Assembly: GCA_964637165.1 (NCBI GenBank) | Contig: CAZWVI010000003.1 | Location: 1-64,000, forward strand | DNA from: CAZWVI01 sp964637165 | GTDB taxonomy: Bacteria; Planctomycetota; UBA1135 | Direction: 5' to 3' | Length of the DNA stretch: 64,000 bases | Shown: piece by piece, positions 39,652 through 48,531 of the stretch | Position numbering within the stretch: the stretch's first letter is position 1 | Layout of the letters: each line of letters opens with the position of its first letter | Program-made: the position numbers and the translations under genes | Notes under the pieces: model-generated | What the model was told of the DNA's origin: nothing | The model's database searches: none | What the model saw: only the letters and a program-made list of their open reading frames with translations

Positions 39652-40782
39652 CTACGAGTGATTAGACAGAGGCATCACTACGTACTCATAGTCTTCGCCT
39701 AAAATCATCTTGGCCGGTTTAGTTCCTTCGTCCATCTGTAACTCAATCTGATCAGAGTGAGCGGCCTTGAGGCCCTCGAGCAAGAATGATGGATTAAACG
39801 ATGCAGCTAAACCACCACCGGTGTAATCAACTTCGATGGTCGAATCAGAGCGTCCACGACCTTCGGACTCAGCAGAAATTTTCATTGAGTCCGGAGAAAC
39901 TTCAAGGCGTACTACCGAAGCGCCGTCGCCAGATAAGTGCGAAGCAAGTTTAAGTTTGCGCGACATTGATTCGCGATGTGCCCGCACCTGGTGCTTACCT
40001 GCTTGAGGAATTACATTAGAGTAACTGGGGAATTCGCCTTCAAGAACACGACCGAAAGATTCAAGATTTCCAATTCGGAAACCGATACGGTTATCCATGA
40101 AGAAAATGTCGATGTTGTCAGACTGCTCGTCCTGGCCAAAACGCGCCACTTGGTCTAGCATTTTTGGCAGCATTACCGAACGTTGATTGCCGCTACCAGT
40201 TTCAGCTTGGCGACGAATACAAGCCAAGCGACGACCGTCAGTGCCGACCATCGTGATGCTGTTGTCTTCAGCCTCGAACAATACGCCCTCAGTTGCAAAG
40301 CGGGTGTCGTGAACCCGTGAGGTTGCAAAACGCGTTGAACTGACCATTTGCATGAATACGTCTTTGCTAAGACAAATGTGTGGCTCGGAACTTAACGTTG
40401 GAATCGTTGGAAAGCCTTCTGGGCTGCCACTTGCAGTGGTGCTGCTTTCCATGGTTACCAATGAGCAATTATCTTCGCCGCCAGTAATTTCAAATTGATT
40501 GTTCGCACCAAGCTCAACGGTCACGGTGTCAGCTTCAATGTCCTTGAACACATCGACCAATTCGCGGCCAGGAACTAGAGCCCAGCCAGGCTCATCGACC
40601 TGTACTTGGCCAATGCGATAACGCACCGAGATATCTAAATCAGAAGCAAGCACGATCAGGCTGTTGTTATCAGCTTCAACTAAAACACCGCCAAGAACTG
40701 GGCGAGTTGGCTTACGGTCAATGGCCATTTCAACGCGAGCTAGGGCATCACGGAAGGCAAGGCGGTCAATGAGGAATTTCAT
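39652..40782 (-). CDS. dnaN: DNA polymerase III sliding clamp (beta)
   Basis: The three-domain clamp has the typical start MKFLIDRLAFRDALARVEMAI, RPVLGGVLVEADNNSLIVLASDLDISVRYR, the mid-motif ATEGVLFEAEDNSITMVGTDGRRLA and the C-terminal peptide-pocket end YEYVVMPLSN. Length 376 is standard. A 351-bp presumed replication origin separates it from dnaA upstream. Confidence 0.96.
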   Translation of the reverse strand: MKFLIDRLAFRDALARVEMAIDRKPTRPVLGGVLVEADNNSLIVLASDLDISVRYRIGQVQVDEPGWALVPGRELVDVFKDIEADTVTVELGANNQFEITGGEDNCSLVTMESSTTASGSPEGFPTIPTLSSEPHICLSKDVFMQMVSSTRFATSRVHDTRFATEGVLFEAEDNSITMVGTDGRRLACIRRQAETGSGNQRSVMLPKMLDQVARFGQDEQSDNIDIFFMDNRIGFRIGNLESFGRVLEGEFPSYSNVIPQAGKHQVRAHRESMSRKLKLASHLSGDGASVVRLEVSPDSMKISAESEGRGRSDSTIEVDYTGGGLAASFNPSFLLEGLKAAHSDQIELQMDEGTKPAKMILGEDYEYVVMPLSNHS

Positions 40783-41133
40783 GAGGGATGGGCTTTCTAA
40801 TTAAGTTTCTTTAGCAATTAACAGCCTTAATAGTATAGGCCGGTCTTGCTCGTGGATAAAGTCAAAAATTCTGGCATAACCTCTTTTTAAATAAGTTGTT
40901 ACAGCGGCTACCAAATGCAAACTCCTAGTGGAAAACTGTGTAGAGCTAGGAATTGTTCGCAGAGAACTTTGGAGTTGCCAACAGTGGTTTTGATAAATCG
41001 GCCGAGGGTTGTGGAAAGTGTGGAAAAGTGGCATAGTTATGCACGGCTGTATAGCCGGTTTTCCACGGTTTATCCCAGCTCTAGTCGTGTCAGTACAAGG
41101 ACATTTAAGCGACTTGTTCTGACACAAATTCAT
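40783..41133. other. Probable chromosomal origin oriC between dnaA and dnaN
   Basis: The 351 bp hold at least six matches or one-mismatch matches to the DnaA box (TTWTNCACA): TTATCCACG on minus at 40859-40851, TTTTCCACT on minus at 40935-40927, CTTTCCACA on minus at 41018-41010, TTTTCCACA on minus at 41027-41019, TTATGCACG on plus at 41037-41045 and TTTTCCACG on plus at 41059-41067. An AT-rich stretch (about 40861-40905) could be the unwinding element. The dnaA-origin-dnaN arrangement is that of well-studied origins. An open frame over this region on the minus strand is not coding in my reading. Confidence 0.75.
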
Positions 41134-42537
41134 CTATTTTCCCTCGGACAACTGTCTAACCTGGCGCTCAAGTTCGTTGAGTTGAATGGTGAAGTCGCTG
41201 TCGACGCGCCTGCGGTCTTGGATCTTTTCCAGGGCATGCACAACCGTTGAGTGGTCGCGGCCGCCAAAGAAGCCACCTATCTCCCCTAGCGAAGAGTTTG
41301 GCATTAGTTGTCGCGCTAAGAACATTGCAATTTGCCGTGGCAGTACAATCGACCGCGATCGTTTTTTCGATTGCAAATCACTAATCTTAGTTCCGTGTTG
41401 GCGACAAATTATTTCCATAATGTCGTCGATACGAATAGGGCGGCCAGTTGGGCGAATTTCAGAAGCCAAAGCTTCTTTAGCGAGCGCTAAATCAATTCGG
41501 CGACCACACAACGAAGCCATCGCTTGAACCCGAGTAAGCGAACCTTCTAGTTCACGCACGTTGTTGTCGATGTTTTCAGCAATAAAGTGAGCAACATCGC
41601 GCGGCAATTCAATGCCAATGTGATCAGCCTTAGCTTGCAGAATGGCCATCCTCGTTTCAAATTCCGGCGGAGAAATTTCGGCAACCATGCCCCACTTAAA
41701 GCGGCTTAATAAGCGGTCTTGTAGGTCACTTATTTCTTGCGGAGGCGAATCACTTGCTAAAACAATTTGTTTGTGCGCATTATGTAATTCGTTGAAAGTG
41801 TGAAAGAACTCTTCCTGGGTGCGTTTTTTGTTAGATAACAATTGAATGTCATCGACAATCAACATATCAGCATTTCGGTAACGCTTTCTAAATGTGTTAA
41901 TGTTGCCTTGTTGTAGGGCTTGAATAAAGTGATTAACAAATTGCTCGCAAGACAAAAACACAATCCGTAAGCCGGGGTCTTTTTCTAGACGATGGTGAGC
42001 AATTGCTTGCAGCAAGTGGGTTTTTCCAAGCCCAACCGATCCGTGTAAAAATAATGGATTAAAACCGGTGGCTTTTCCTTCGGCTACTCCGAGCGCCGAA
42101 GCGTGTGCGAGTAAGTTGGCACCGCCAACAATAAAATTATCAAACACATAGTTTTTATTTAAAACTAAACGCTCGGGCATTTCAATTGGCTCGCTCGGCC
42201 GCTTGAAAGTTTTCGCGGGGGCCTCTTGCGGAGCTTTGGCGGAAGATTCAATAGTTGAAGCGTCTTCAGGTTCCAGTGTTAATTCATCTGGTTCCTCAAT
42301 TATGAATTTGCAATCGTTAACCGAAAGAACTTTGCATAGTTCTTTAAGGTGATTCTCGCGAATCCACTGACTGTGCAAGCGCGAAGGAACAACCAAGGTT
42401 GCAGTGCGATTTCGAATTCCTCGAAACTGCGTATCTGCAAACCAGCGCTCGACTTCGGTTTGACCCAACTGTTGACCCAAAGCCACAAGCGCATTAGCCC
42501 ACACTTTGTGGTTAATGTCGGGGTGGGATGAAGTCAT
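41134..42537 (-). CDS. dnaA: Chromosomal replication initiator DnaA
   Basis: DnaA binds the origin and opens it. Domain I covers about 1-85, the AAA+ domain III has Walker A GSVGLGKTHLLQAI and Walker B DMLIVDDIQLLSNK, and domain IV ends with LPRQIAMFLARQL and the DNA-binding signature GGRDHSTVVHALEKI. Domain II is a poorly conserved acidic linker (about 90-125). The start ATG at 42537 matches the domain I start. A -10-like TATCCT is about 60 nt upstream. Confidence 0.97.
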   Translation of the reverse strand: MTSSHPDINHKVWANALVALGQQLGQTEVERWFADTQFRGIRNRTATLVVPSRLHSQWIRENHLKELCKVLSVNDCKFIIEEPDELTLEPEDASTIESSAKAPQEAPAKTFKRPSEPIEMPERLVLNKNYVFDNFIVGGANLLAHASALGVAEGKATGFNPLFLHGSVGLGKTHLLQAIAHHRLEKDPGLRIVFLSCEQFVNHFIQALQQGNINTFRKRYRNADMLIVDDIQLLSNKKRTQEEFFHTFNELHNAHKQIVLASDSPPQEISDLQDRLLSRFKWGMVAEISPPEFETRMAILQAKADHIGIELPRDVAHFIAENIDNNVRELEGSLTRVQAMASLCGRRIDLALAKEALASEIRPTGRPIRIDDIMEIICRQHGTKISDLQSKKRSRSIVLPRQIAMFLARQLMPNSSLGEIGGFFGGRDHSTVVHALEKIQDRRRVDSDFTIQLNELERQVRQLSEGK

Positions 42538-42597
42538 GGGCGTTTGTTTGTAAGTTGTTATGCAACAATAAGTTAAGAATTTGTTGCTGACCCTTAC

Positions 42598-42603
42598 AGG
42601 ATA
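42598..42603 (-). promoter_or_regulatory. -10-like element upstream of dnaA
   Basis: TATCCT on the minus strand, about 60 nt before the dnaA ATG. The same hexamer is found before parA, prfB, parB and the phosphoesterase gene. No good -35 match was found at 17 nt. The other 120 bp of this gap are AT-rich and contain no clear DnaA box. Confidence 0.4.
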
Positions 42604-42669
42604 CCGTTGCTACACCTGTTTATTATTCTAAAAAAACAACAGCGTTCCTAAACACTTGGAAACTCGTTG

Positions 42670-43839
42670 TTATGTATTTGCGAGTTTGTAAACGCGCGAA
42701 ATAATTTGCGCGCAAAGTTGTGCTTGAACTTTTGCAAGTTGTAAAGAACTGTCGCGGCCGAAACTAAAACGCAAAGTTGCGCGCGCAAGATCAGAACTTA
42801 TTCCACAAGCACGCAAAATTGCCGACGCTTGAGGCGCGCCGCTTGAGCACGCTGATCCAGATGATGCGGCAATTCCTTCTGCATCTAGTGCTGGAAGAAG
42901 TAAGCGGCCATCAATTCCTGGAAAACTTAAACTCAAGGTGTTGGGTAAACAATCCGTTTTTGGGTGATTGCACACAACATCTGGTATAGCTAATTTTATT
43001 TCGTCTAGAAAAAGTTTGCGCGCCTTTTGCATTTCCTTGGCACAAGTTTTTTGTTCGCTGAGTGCGAGCTCAAGAGCGACGGTAAGTGCCGCGGCTAAAG
43101 CCGGCGATTCTGTTCCGGGTCGAATTCCGTTTTGGTGGCCGCCGCCAAAGAAGCAGGCATCTAAAATTGCGTCGTCGCCCAAAATTAATGCACCAACTCC
43201 AATCGGCGCGCCAAGCTTATGTCCGGAGAGTGAATAGCTCGAGCAGTTTTGAAGCGTTGAGTTAAGTTCTAACTTTCCAAATCCTTGCACCGCATCACAG
43301 TGAAAGTGACTGCTATGTCCTTGCATCGCGGCAATACTTTCAATTTTCTGAATCGCGCCAGTTTCATTGTTGGCCCACTGGATAGCGATTACGCTTGGGC
43401 GTCTTTCCAGCAATTCGTGGGCTTCAGCGGCACTTGCGCGGCCGTGGCGGTCAAGACCCAACAGCCTCAAGTCATAGCCCTGTCGTTGCAGCGCGCGCAT
43501 CGGGCCAGTAACAGCAGGGTGTTCGCTAAGCGAAGTGATTAGTTGCGGCTTTTCACCATTTAAGCGGCCCAAACCTTTCACAGCACCAAGAATCGCTAAG
43601 TTGTTGGCCTCGGTCGCTGAAGCGGTGAATACCACTTGTTTGGCGCGACACCCAAGTAGCTCTGCCATTTTGTCGCGGGCACTTTCTAAAACGCCCTGCG
43701 CGCGCCGGCCGGGTCGATGCAAAGCCGACGGGTTCGCCCCCAGCGTTTTGCTGTATTCAACAAAAGCTTCCAGCGACTCCGGACGAACTAGAGTGCTGGC
43801 GTTGTGGTCAAGGTAGTGTTCAGCCGATTTCGAATTCAT
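42670..43839 (-). CDS. Cysteine desulfurase, NifS/IscS type
   Basis: This PLP enzyme removes sulfur from cysteine for Fe-S clusters or tRNA thiolation. The start YLDHNASTLVRPE, the PLP Lys in YSLSGHKLGAPIGVGAL and the catalytic-Cys loop SSGSACSSGAPQAS are complete. No iscU, iscA or mnmA gene is adjacent. The last 20 bp of the parA gene overlap its start, so both may be translated from one mRNA. Confidence 0.93.
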   Translation of the reverse strand: MNSKSAEHYLDHNASTLVRPESLEAFVEYSKTLGANPSALHRPGRRAQGVLESARDKMAELLGCRAKQVVFTASATEANNLAILGAVKGLGRLNGEKPQLITSLSEHPAVTGPMRALQRQGYDLRLLGLDRHGRASAAEAHELLERRPSVIAIQWANNETGAIQKIESIAAMQGHSSHFHCDAVQGFGKLELNSTLQNCSSYSLSGHKLGAPIGVGALILGDDAILDACFFGGGHQNGIRPGTESPALAAALTVALELALSEQKTCAKEMQKARKLFLDEIKLAIPDVVCNHPKTDCLPNTLSLSFPGIDGRLLLPALDAEGIAASSGSACSSGAPQASAILRACGISSDLARATLRFSFGRDSSLQLAKVQAQLCAQIISRVYKLANT

Positions 43840-44689
43840 GCTCTGGTTTTAAGTCAGTCGAAGCTTCAACCTTCGCCGCCTTGTCGGTCTCCAAGGAGCC
43901 ACTTGCCGGCGCTTGGTTTAAATTAAGCCGTGTGGCAAACTCTTTGGCCACACTTGCATAGTCTTGAGCACCCACCGATTCAGGCGCATATTGATAAATA
44001 GTTTGTCCGTGACTTGGCGCTTCGGCGAGCCTTACATTTACGCGAATTTTGGTGTCAAAGACAAGGTCCGGAAAATGCTTATTGAGTTCTTCTAAAACTT
44101 CGCGCGAAAGGTTGCGCTGCTTTTGAAACATTGAAACTAAAATTCCTAGCAGGTTTAAGTTTGGATTTAGGCGGCGCTTAACGCGCTCGATAACGTCAAG
44201 AAGTTGAGCCATTCCTTGGAGTGCGAAAAACTCAGCTTGGAGCGGAATCACTACATGGTCTGAGGCCACCAACGCATTTAGTGAAAGCAATCCAAGCGAT
44301 GGCGGGCAATCGAAAATAATCACGTCGGGTGCTTGGTGCTTTTTGGCAAAATTATCAATTGCGGACTGAAGAAGTGTTTCGCGGCCAATTTCTGCAGCAA
44401 ACTCGGTGTCGGCGCCAGTTAGGTCGAGATTGGTTGGGGCAATCCATAGGTTTGCTTGGGTGGTCGGCTGGGCAACTTCGTCCAGCGCATGATGGCCAGA
44501 AAGGAGTGAGTAAACCGATGGTTCGCCCGGTTGCGGCAAGCGATCCAAGCTAATCGATAGGTGAGCCTGCGGGTCTAAGTCGAATAGTAAAACCTGATGC
44601 CCAGCGCTCGCGATCGCGGCCCCAATGTTGGCGCACGCGGTGGTTTTTCCAACCCCGCCCTTTTGGTTAATGATTGAGATTATTTGCAC
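43820..44689 (-). CDS. parA: Chromosome-partitioning ATPase ParA/Soj
   Basis: A deviant Walker A KGGVGKTT in INQKGGVGKTTACANIG, Walker A' DLDPQAHLS and Walker B VIIFDCPPSLGLLSLNAL identify the ParA family. It drives origin segregation together with ParB, whose gene is 7 kb away on the other strand rather than next to it. The start is GTG at 44689, 6 nt after a TATCCT, so the mRNA is probably leaderless. A 30-residue Ala/Glu-rich tail after the ATPase fold is unusual. Confidence 0.95.
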   Translation of the reverse strand: MQIISIINQKGGVGKTTACANIGAAIASAGHQVLLFDLDPQAHLSISLDRLPQPGEPSVYSLLSGHHALDEVAQPTTQANLWIAPTNLDLTGADTEFAAEIGRETLLQSAIDNFAKKHQAPDVIIFDCPPSLGLLSLNALVASDHVVIPLQAEFFALQGMAQLLDVIERVKRRLNPNLNLLGILVSMFQKQRNLSREVLEELNKHFPDLVFDTKIRVNVRLAEAPSHGQTIYQYAPESVGAQDYASVAKEFATRLNLNQAPASGSLETDKAAKVEASTDLKPEHEFEIG

Positions 44690-44695
44690 TAAGGC

Positions 44696-44701
44696 AGGAT
44701 A
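44696..44701 (-). promoter_or_regulatory. -10 element of parA
   Basis: TATCCT (44701-44696) ends 6 nt before the GTG start. Transcription would begin at or next to the start codon. Confidence 0.45.
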
Positions 44702-44721
44702 GCGATGCCGCTAACGAGTTC

Positions 44722-45675
44722 CTACTGCAATCTAGCGGTTTTGCTGGTTGAAACAAGCCCAGAGCCTTGTTCGCCCAAAAGCTTTACTTGTTCGGCGTAA
44801 AAATCAAGGTGTTTCGGTTGTAGTCGCAGATTGACAATTCCAGCCAAAAGCGAGAGCCCGTGTTGTTGCGCCTTAGCTTGGGGCCTTAACGACTCTGCCA
44901 AAGCGTTAATTTTTGCCGCAGAAATCTCAGACTTCATATTTGAAAAATTGAGACTGGCGCGTCGAGCTTTTTGGCTGGCACGCCCCAGCTCGCGCGAAAA
45001 GCGATTCCAAGTGCTAAACAAGCGCGCATTTTTCTGTTTAAGCTTACTTCCCATATCAGTTCCCATGTTTTCAATTTGGCGCAGTGTTTCCTCGATTTCG
45101 TCGACGATTTCATTGCGCTTATCCCGACCAATTAGCTTGCGAAGTGCGGCCGCCTCGCCGAGGGCCTGTTCTTGAGTAATTTGATAATCCTGAAGAAACA
45201 GTAGTTGTCGAGGCCCAATCCAAGTAATTTCTGGCCCAACCACTGGTGATTTGCTTGGCGTTTCTCCGTCCACTTCACTTTTAATAAAGGCTCCGCCAGA
45301 GTGGTACTTTTGCCAAAATGCTCGACTGGCCTCGGCCAGGGTTTCACCGACCTGAGGCAAGATGCTTTCAATAATGTCCTCGACATTGGGGCCAGAAACT
45401 AGATTGGCCAAGATTTCTTCAACCAAGCAGTTGTGCTCCTCTGGTGAAATCCTCCAATCAGGCCTTTCAGCTTCTTTAGGCAGCGCAATTGAAACATGGT
45501 TGCCGTGCGAATTTAATAATTGTATTTGGCGATCGACTGCGCGATGCAGGTTTTGGTTTATTTGAATTTTGAAATTAGCGGGTGCTTTTGCCAGGGCGGT
45601 TACGACTTGATTGAAATAAAGCAAGCGACCACCTGCAATAGCCGGCGGAAGTTGCAGCATGATTGGAGCCGGCAT
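44722..45675 (-). CDS. Unrecognised helical protein
   Basis: The 317 residues are mostly helical; about 190-290 has heptad-like segments (IVDEIEETLRQIENMGTDMGSKL; ARLFSTWNRFSRELGRASQKARR) suggesting a coiled coil. The C-terminal part with QAKAQQHGLSLLAGIVNL vaguely recalls the helical end of BshC-type bacillithiol ligases, but the N-terminal fold and metal site of that family are not seen, so I do not assign it. There is no signal peptide or membrane helix. It is 6 nt from pyrF in the same direction, so it is probably cotranscribed. Confidence 0.6.
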   Translation of the reverse strand: MPAPIMLQLPPAIAGGRLLYFNQVVTALAKAPANFKIQINQNLHRAVDRQIQLLNSHGNHVSIALPKEAERPDWRISPEEHNCLVEEILANLVSGPNVEDIIESILPQVGETLAEASRAFWQKYHSGGAFIKSEVDGETPSKSPVVGPEITWIGPRQLLFLQDYQITQEQALGEAAALRKLIGRDKRNEIVDEIEETLRQIENMGTDMGSKLKQKNARLFSTWNRFSRELGRASQKARRASLNFSNMKSEISAAKINALAESLRPQAKAQQHGLSLLAGIVNLRLQPKHLDFYAEQVKLLGEQGSGLVSTSKTARLQ

Positions 45676-45681
45676 TTGCGT

Positions 45682-46572
45682 TTAGACAGAGGAACTAACT
45701 TTTGAAAGTTGCTCTACCATTTCAGTAACGCCAGCGGTCACGCACTCTTGCCACGAATCCAAGTGCGCAAAATCTTTGCGTTCATGAGCCCATAGAATTC
45801 CGCGGCTAGAATTTATTACCGCACCATGGCTGCGCTCATCGAAGGCCACGTGTAATCCGTCAGCGGTGCCACCCTGAAAACCAAAACCAGGCAGCAACAA
45901 GGGTGTGCGTGGCATTAACTCCCTAAAGCGCGCCAACTCTTCTGGACGTGTTGCCCCAACCACAGCTCCCATTGAAGACCAGCCGCTTTCACCTAACCAA
46001 GTTTCTCCAACGCAATGAACCATGTTGGCAACTTTTTCGCTTAACGGTGGAGTGCCGTGGTCTTGAAAGAAGCCTGCGCCTGGGTTGGAGGTCTTTACCA
46101 AGACAAACAATCCCGCTTGATATTTTTTTGCCGCATCAACAAAGGGTTGATTGGCATCTTCACCAAGGTAGGGGTTAATTGTTAATGCATCGGCGGCCGG
46201 CAACCCTTTGCCAGAAAAAAAGGTCTCGGCATAAGCTTCGGAGGTTGAACCAATGTCGCCGCGTTTTGCATCCATTAAAACTAATAAGCCAAGGTCGCGG
46301 GCAACTTCGCACGCGTCATGGAGTGCTTTAAGTCCTTCGGCTCCCCATTGTTCAAAGAATGCCGACTGTGGTTTTATGATTGCAATATGTGGCGCAAGTA
46401 GCGGCAGCAATTCACGATGATAGGCAATGGTTGCGCAAGCTAGGTCGTGGGCGCTTGCATCAGAACAAGTTTTGAATTGCTCGGGGAAGTGGTCTGGTCG
46501 CGGATCAAGTCCCACCATTGCGGGAGTTGATTTTTGATCTACGGCCTTCCATAAACGATCGGCGAAATTCAT
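45682..46572 (-). CDS. pyrF: Orotidine 5'-phosphate decarboxylase, type 2
   Basis: It makes UMP from orotidylate. The active-site motif MDAKRGDIGSTSEAYAETFF holds the conserved Asp-Lys-x-x-Asp set. The N-terminal PAMVGLDPRPDHFPEQF and the phosphate-binding VVGATRPEELARFRELMP and LLPGFGFQGG support the longer (about 290-residue) subfamily. The DUF502 gene ends directly before its start (1 nt). Confidence 0.93.
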   Translation of the reverse strand: MNFADRLWKAVDQKSTPAMVGLDPRPDHFPEQFKTCSDASAHDLACATIAYHRELLPLLAPHIAIIKPQSAFFEQWGAEGLKALHDACEVARDLGLLVLMDAKRGDIGSTSEAYAETFFSGKGLPAADALTINPYLGEDANQPFVDAAKKYQAGLFVLVKTSNPGAGFFQDHGTPPLSEKVANMVHCVGETWLGESGWSSMGAVVGATRPEELARFRELMPRTPLLLPGFGFQGGTADGLHVAFDERSHGAVINSSRGILWAHERKDFAHLDSWQECVTAGVTEMVEQLSKVSSSV

Positions 46573-47280
46573 CTATTTTGAATCCTGAATGGTGTCTCTT
46601 TCGACAAGTTTGTGTGACAAGTTGCTTGGCAGCACTTGTTCATGCGGCGGAACCAAAACTCCGCCAGAAACAATTGTGCGCAAGGCTTCGTCAACTGAGA
46701 GGTTCATCAAAATGATGTCGGTTGCTGGAACAAACATAGTGTAGCCGGTGACCGGCATTGGTGAGGAAGGAATGAAAACCGAAATTAACTCATGCCCACG
46801 AGCTTCATTTAAGGATTTAATGCAATTGCCGGTTAGGAATCCTAAAGAGTAAACGCCGTCGCGTGGGTATGGAACTGCTACGACCCGCTCAAACTCAACC
46901 TTTTTTTCTTCGCCAAAAAAGAATTCGGTTATTTGTTTAACGTAAGGATAAACCGCGCCAATTAATGGCACGCGCTCAAGCAACCGTTCAAAAAGCGCAA
47001 CCACTCTGCGGCCAAGGAAACCAGAGAACCACCAGCCGCATAGCAGCAATAACATTGCAACCATGCCCACGGAAACCCAAAAGCGAAGAGTCGCGGGCAG
47101 TGCGTCTTGCAAATCAGCTTGAGCTAACAACCATATAACTGCGGAGTCAACCCGTTGAAAGATTGTATTTGATAAAAAGTTCCACAACCACCAAAGAAGT
47201 GCGGCTGTTAATCCAATTGGCATTACCGTGGCAATGCCACGAATTAATAAACGAGAAAAGGATCCGGCGCCGGCTTTCAT
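46573..47280 (-). CDS. DUF502 membrane protein
   Basis: Two membrane helices (about residues 10-30 and 65-85) and a 120-residue soluble part with VYPYVKQITEFFFGEE and the conserved VFIPSSPMPVTGYTMFVPATDIILMNLSVDEA fit the DUF502 family, whose function is unknown. It lies between hemW and pyrF with very short spacing, so it is in the same operon. Confidence 0.85.
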   Translation of the reverse strand: MKAGAGSFSRLLIRGIATVMPIGLTAALLWWLWNFLSNTIFQRVDSAVIWLLAQADLQDALPATLRFWVSVGMVAMLLLLCGWWFSGFLGRRVVALFERLLERVPLIGAVYPYVKQITEFFFGEEKKVEFERVVAVPYPRDGVYSLGFLTGNCIKSLNEARGHELISVFIPSSPMPVTGYTMFVPATDIILMNLSVDEALRTIVSGGVLVPPHEQVLPSNLSHKLVERDTIQDSK

Positions 47281-47298
47281 TTGATTGGTTTGTTTTGT

Positions 47299-48531
47299 CT
47301 ACAACTTAAAGGATGGAAGGAGTGGTTTAAGCACCGTGTCAAGTAGGCGAAATCCCATAGGGGTTGCGCGTACGCGATTGCCGACAAACTCGATTAGTCC
47401 ATCAGCTTTTAGCAGACGCAATTGGTCATAATAATATTCACGCGGATCTAATCCGCTAATGCGTTGCACGCGATCCATGTCGACCCCTTCATACTCAAGC
47501 CGCAAGCCCATCATGAAGCAGTCAAAGATAATGTTTTCCGGCCGCGAAGCATCACAGCGTTCGCTGCACTCCCCTTTCTTTACCGCAGCATTCCACACCA
47601 TTGGCTCGCTTGGACCATGGTCGCGAACATTGTCCTTCCAGGTGGTTGCGCCGGGGCCAAGCCCGACCCAGGAAAGTGATCGCCAATAAACTAAGTTGTG
47701 TAGGCATTCTTGATTGGGTTTCGAAAAGTTAGAAACCTCGTAGCGAGTAAAGCCACGGTCCTTGCAAAATTCTTGAGTTTTAATAAAAAGCTCGGCGCAA
47801 AAATCTAAGTCAGCGCAAGGGAATTCGCCCTTTTCGTGTTTCTTTGTTAAGGGAGTCCCCTCTTCAAGTGTAAGTTCGTAACACGAAAGGTGATTTACGC
47901 CAGCGTCCATTACGGTTTGTAAATCTTCAAACCACTCGTCGATTTGCTGTGACGGGAAAGCGTAAATAAGGTCGGCGTTAATGCGCGTAAAGCCGGCGGC
48001 TTTGGCGAGTTCAATTGCGCCCAAGGCCTGTTCAGCGGAGTGTGCTCGTTCATAACATTCGAGCACATCTTTGCGTAGCGATTGAATCCCGATAGAAATT
48101 CGATTTACCCCTCCATCAAACGCGGCCGCCGCTAGTTCCGGTGAAAACGATTCCGGATTAGCCTCCATTGAAACCTCGCAAGCGCTTTCTCGGAATTGAC
48201 AAATTTCGTCAAGGCCGACGAGTAGCCGCGAAAGTTCAGGTGGCGGAAGAATCGATGGAGTTCCACCACCAAAAAATACCGTTTGAGGTTTTAGGCCTAC
48301 GGCGTTCGCTTTTGCTTCAATAAGAATCGTATCGACAAAGTCGGCGTAGTCTGGGTTGGGCAATGCCCAAGAATTGAAATCGCAGTAGCCGCACTTGTGC
48401 ACACAAAAAGGAATGTGCACATAAAGGGAGATACCGTCTTCTTTAAGCGGGTCGCTTGTCGTTAGAGTCGGCGGCCCCACGTTCGCGGCGTTTGCGAATG
48501 CTCGGGAAAACTTGTTCGGGCGGGACTCCAT
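47299..48531 (-). CDS. hemW: HemW-like radical SAM haem chaperone
   Basis: Radical SAM Cys motif: FCVHKCGYCDFNSW (CxxxCxxC). The GGGTPSILP and ISIGIQSLRKDVLECYERAH segments and the C-terminal ANVIE-like domain (GLRLEYEGVDMDRVQ) match the HemN-like HemW family, which hands on haem rather than making it. The ATG at 48531 overlaps the sigma gene by 89 nt. A GTG at 48480 would shorten the overlap. Both starts precede the Cys motif. Confidence 0.88.
   Translation of the reverse strand: MESRPNKFSRAFANAANVGPPTLTTSDPLKEDGISLYVHIPFCVHKCGYCDFNSWALPNPDYADFVDTILIEAKANAVGLKPQTVFFGGGTPSILPPPELSRLLVGLDEICQFRESACEVSMEANPESFSPELAAAAFDGGVNRISIGIQSLRKDVLECYERAHSAEQALGAIELAKAAGFTRINADLIYAFPSQQIDEWFEDLQTVMDAGVNHLSCYELTLEEGTPLTKKHEKGEFPCADLDFCAELFIKTQEFCKDRGFTRYEVSNFSKPNQECLHNLVYWRSLSWVGLGPGATTWKDNVRDHGPSEPMVWNAAVKKGECSERCDASRPENIIFDCFMMGLRLEYEGVDMDRVQRISGLDPREYYYDQLRLLKADGLIEFVGNRVRATPMGFRLLDTVLKPLLPSFKL

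Noticed and set aside
40801..41133. Open frame of 110 residues on minus between dnaA and dnaN
   Set aside because: It covers the DnaA-box cluster, lacks a ribosome-binding site and has no recognisable domain; I treat the region as oriC.
44722..45675. BshC bacillithiol ligase
   Set aside because: Only the helical end is faintly similar; the catalytic N-terminal region of that family is absent.
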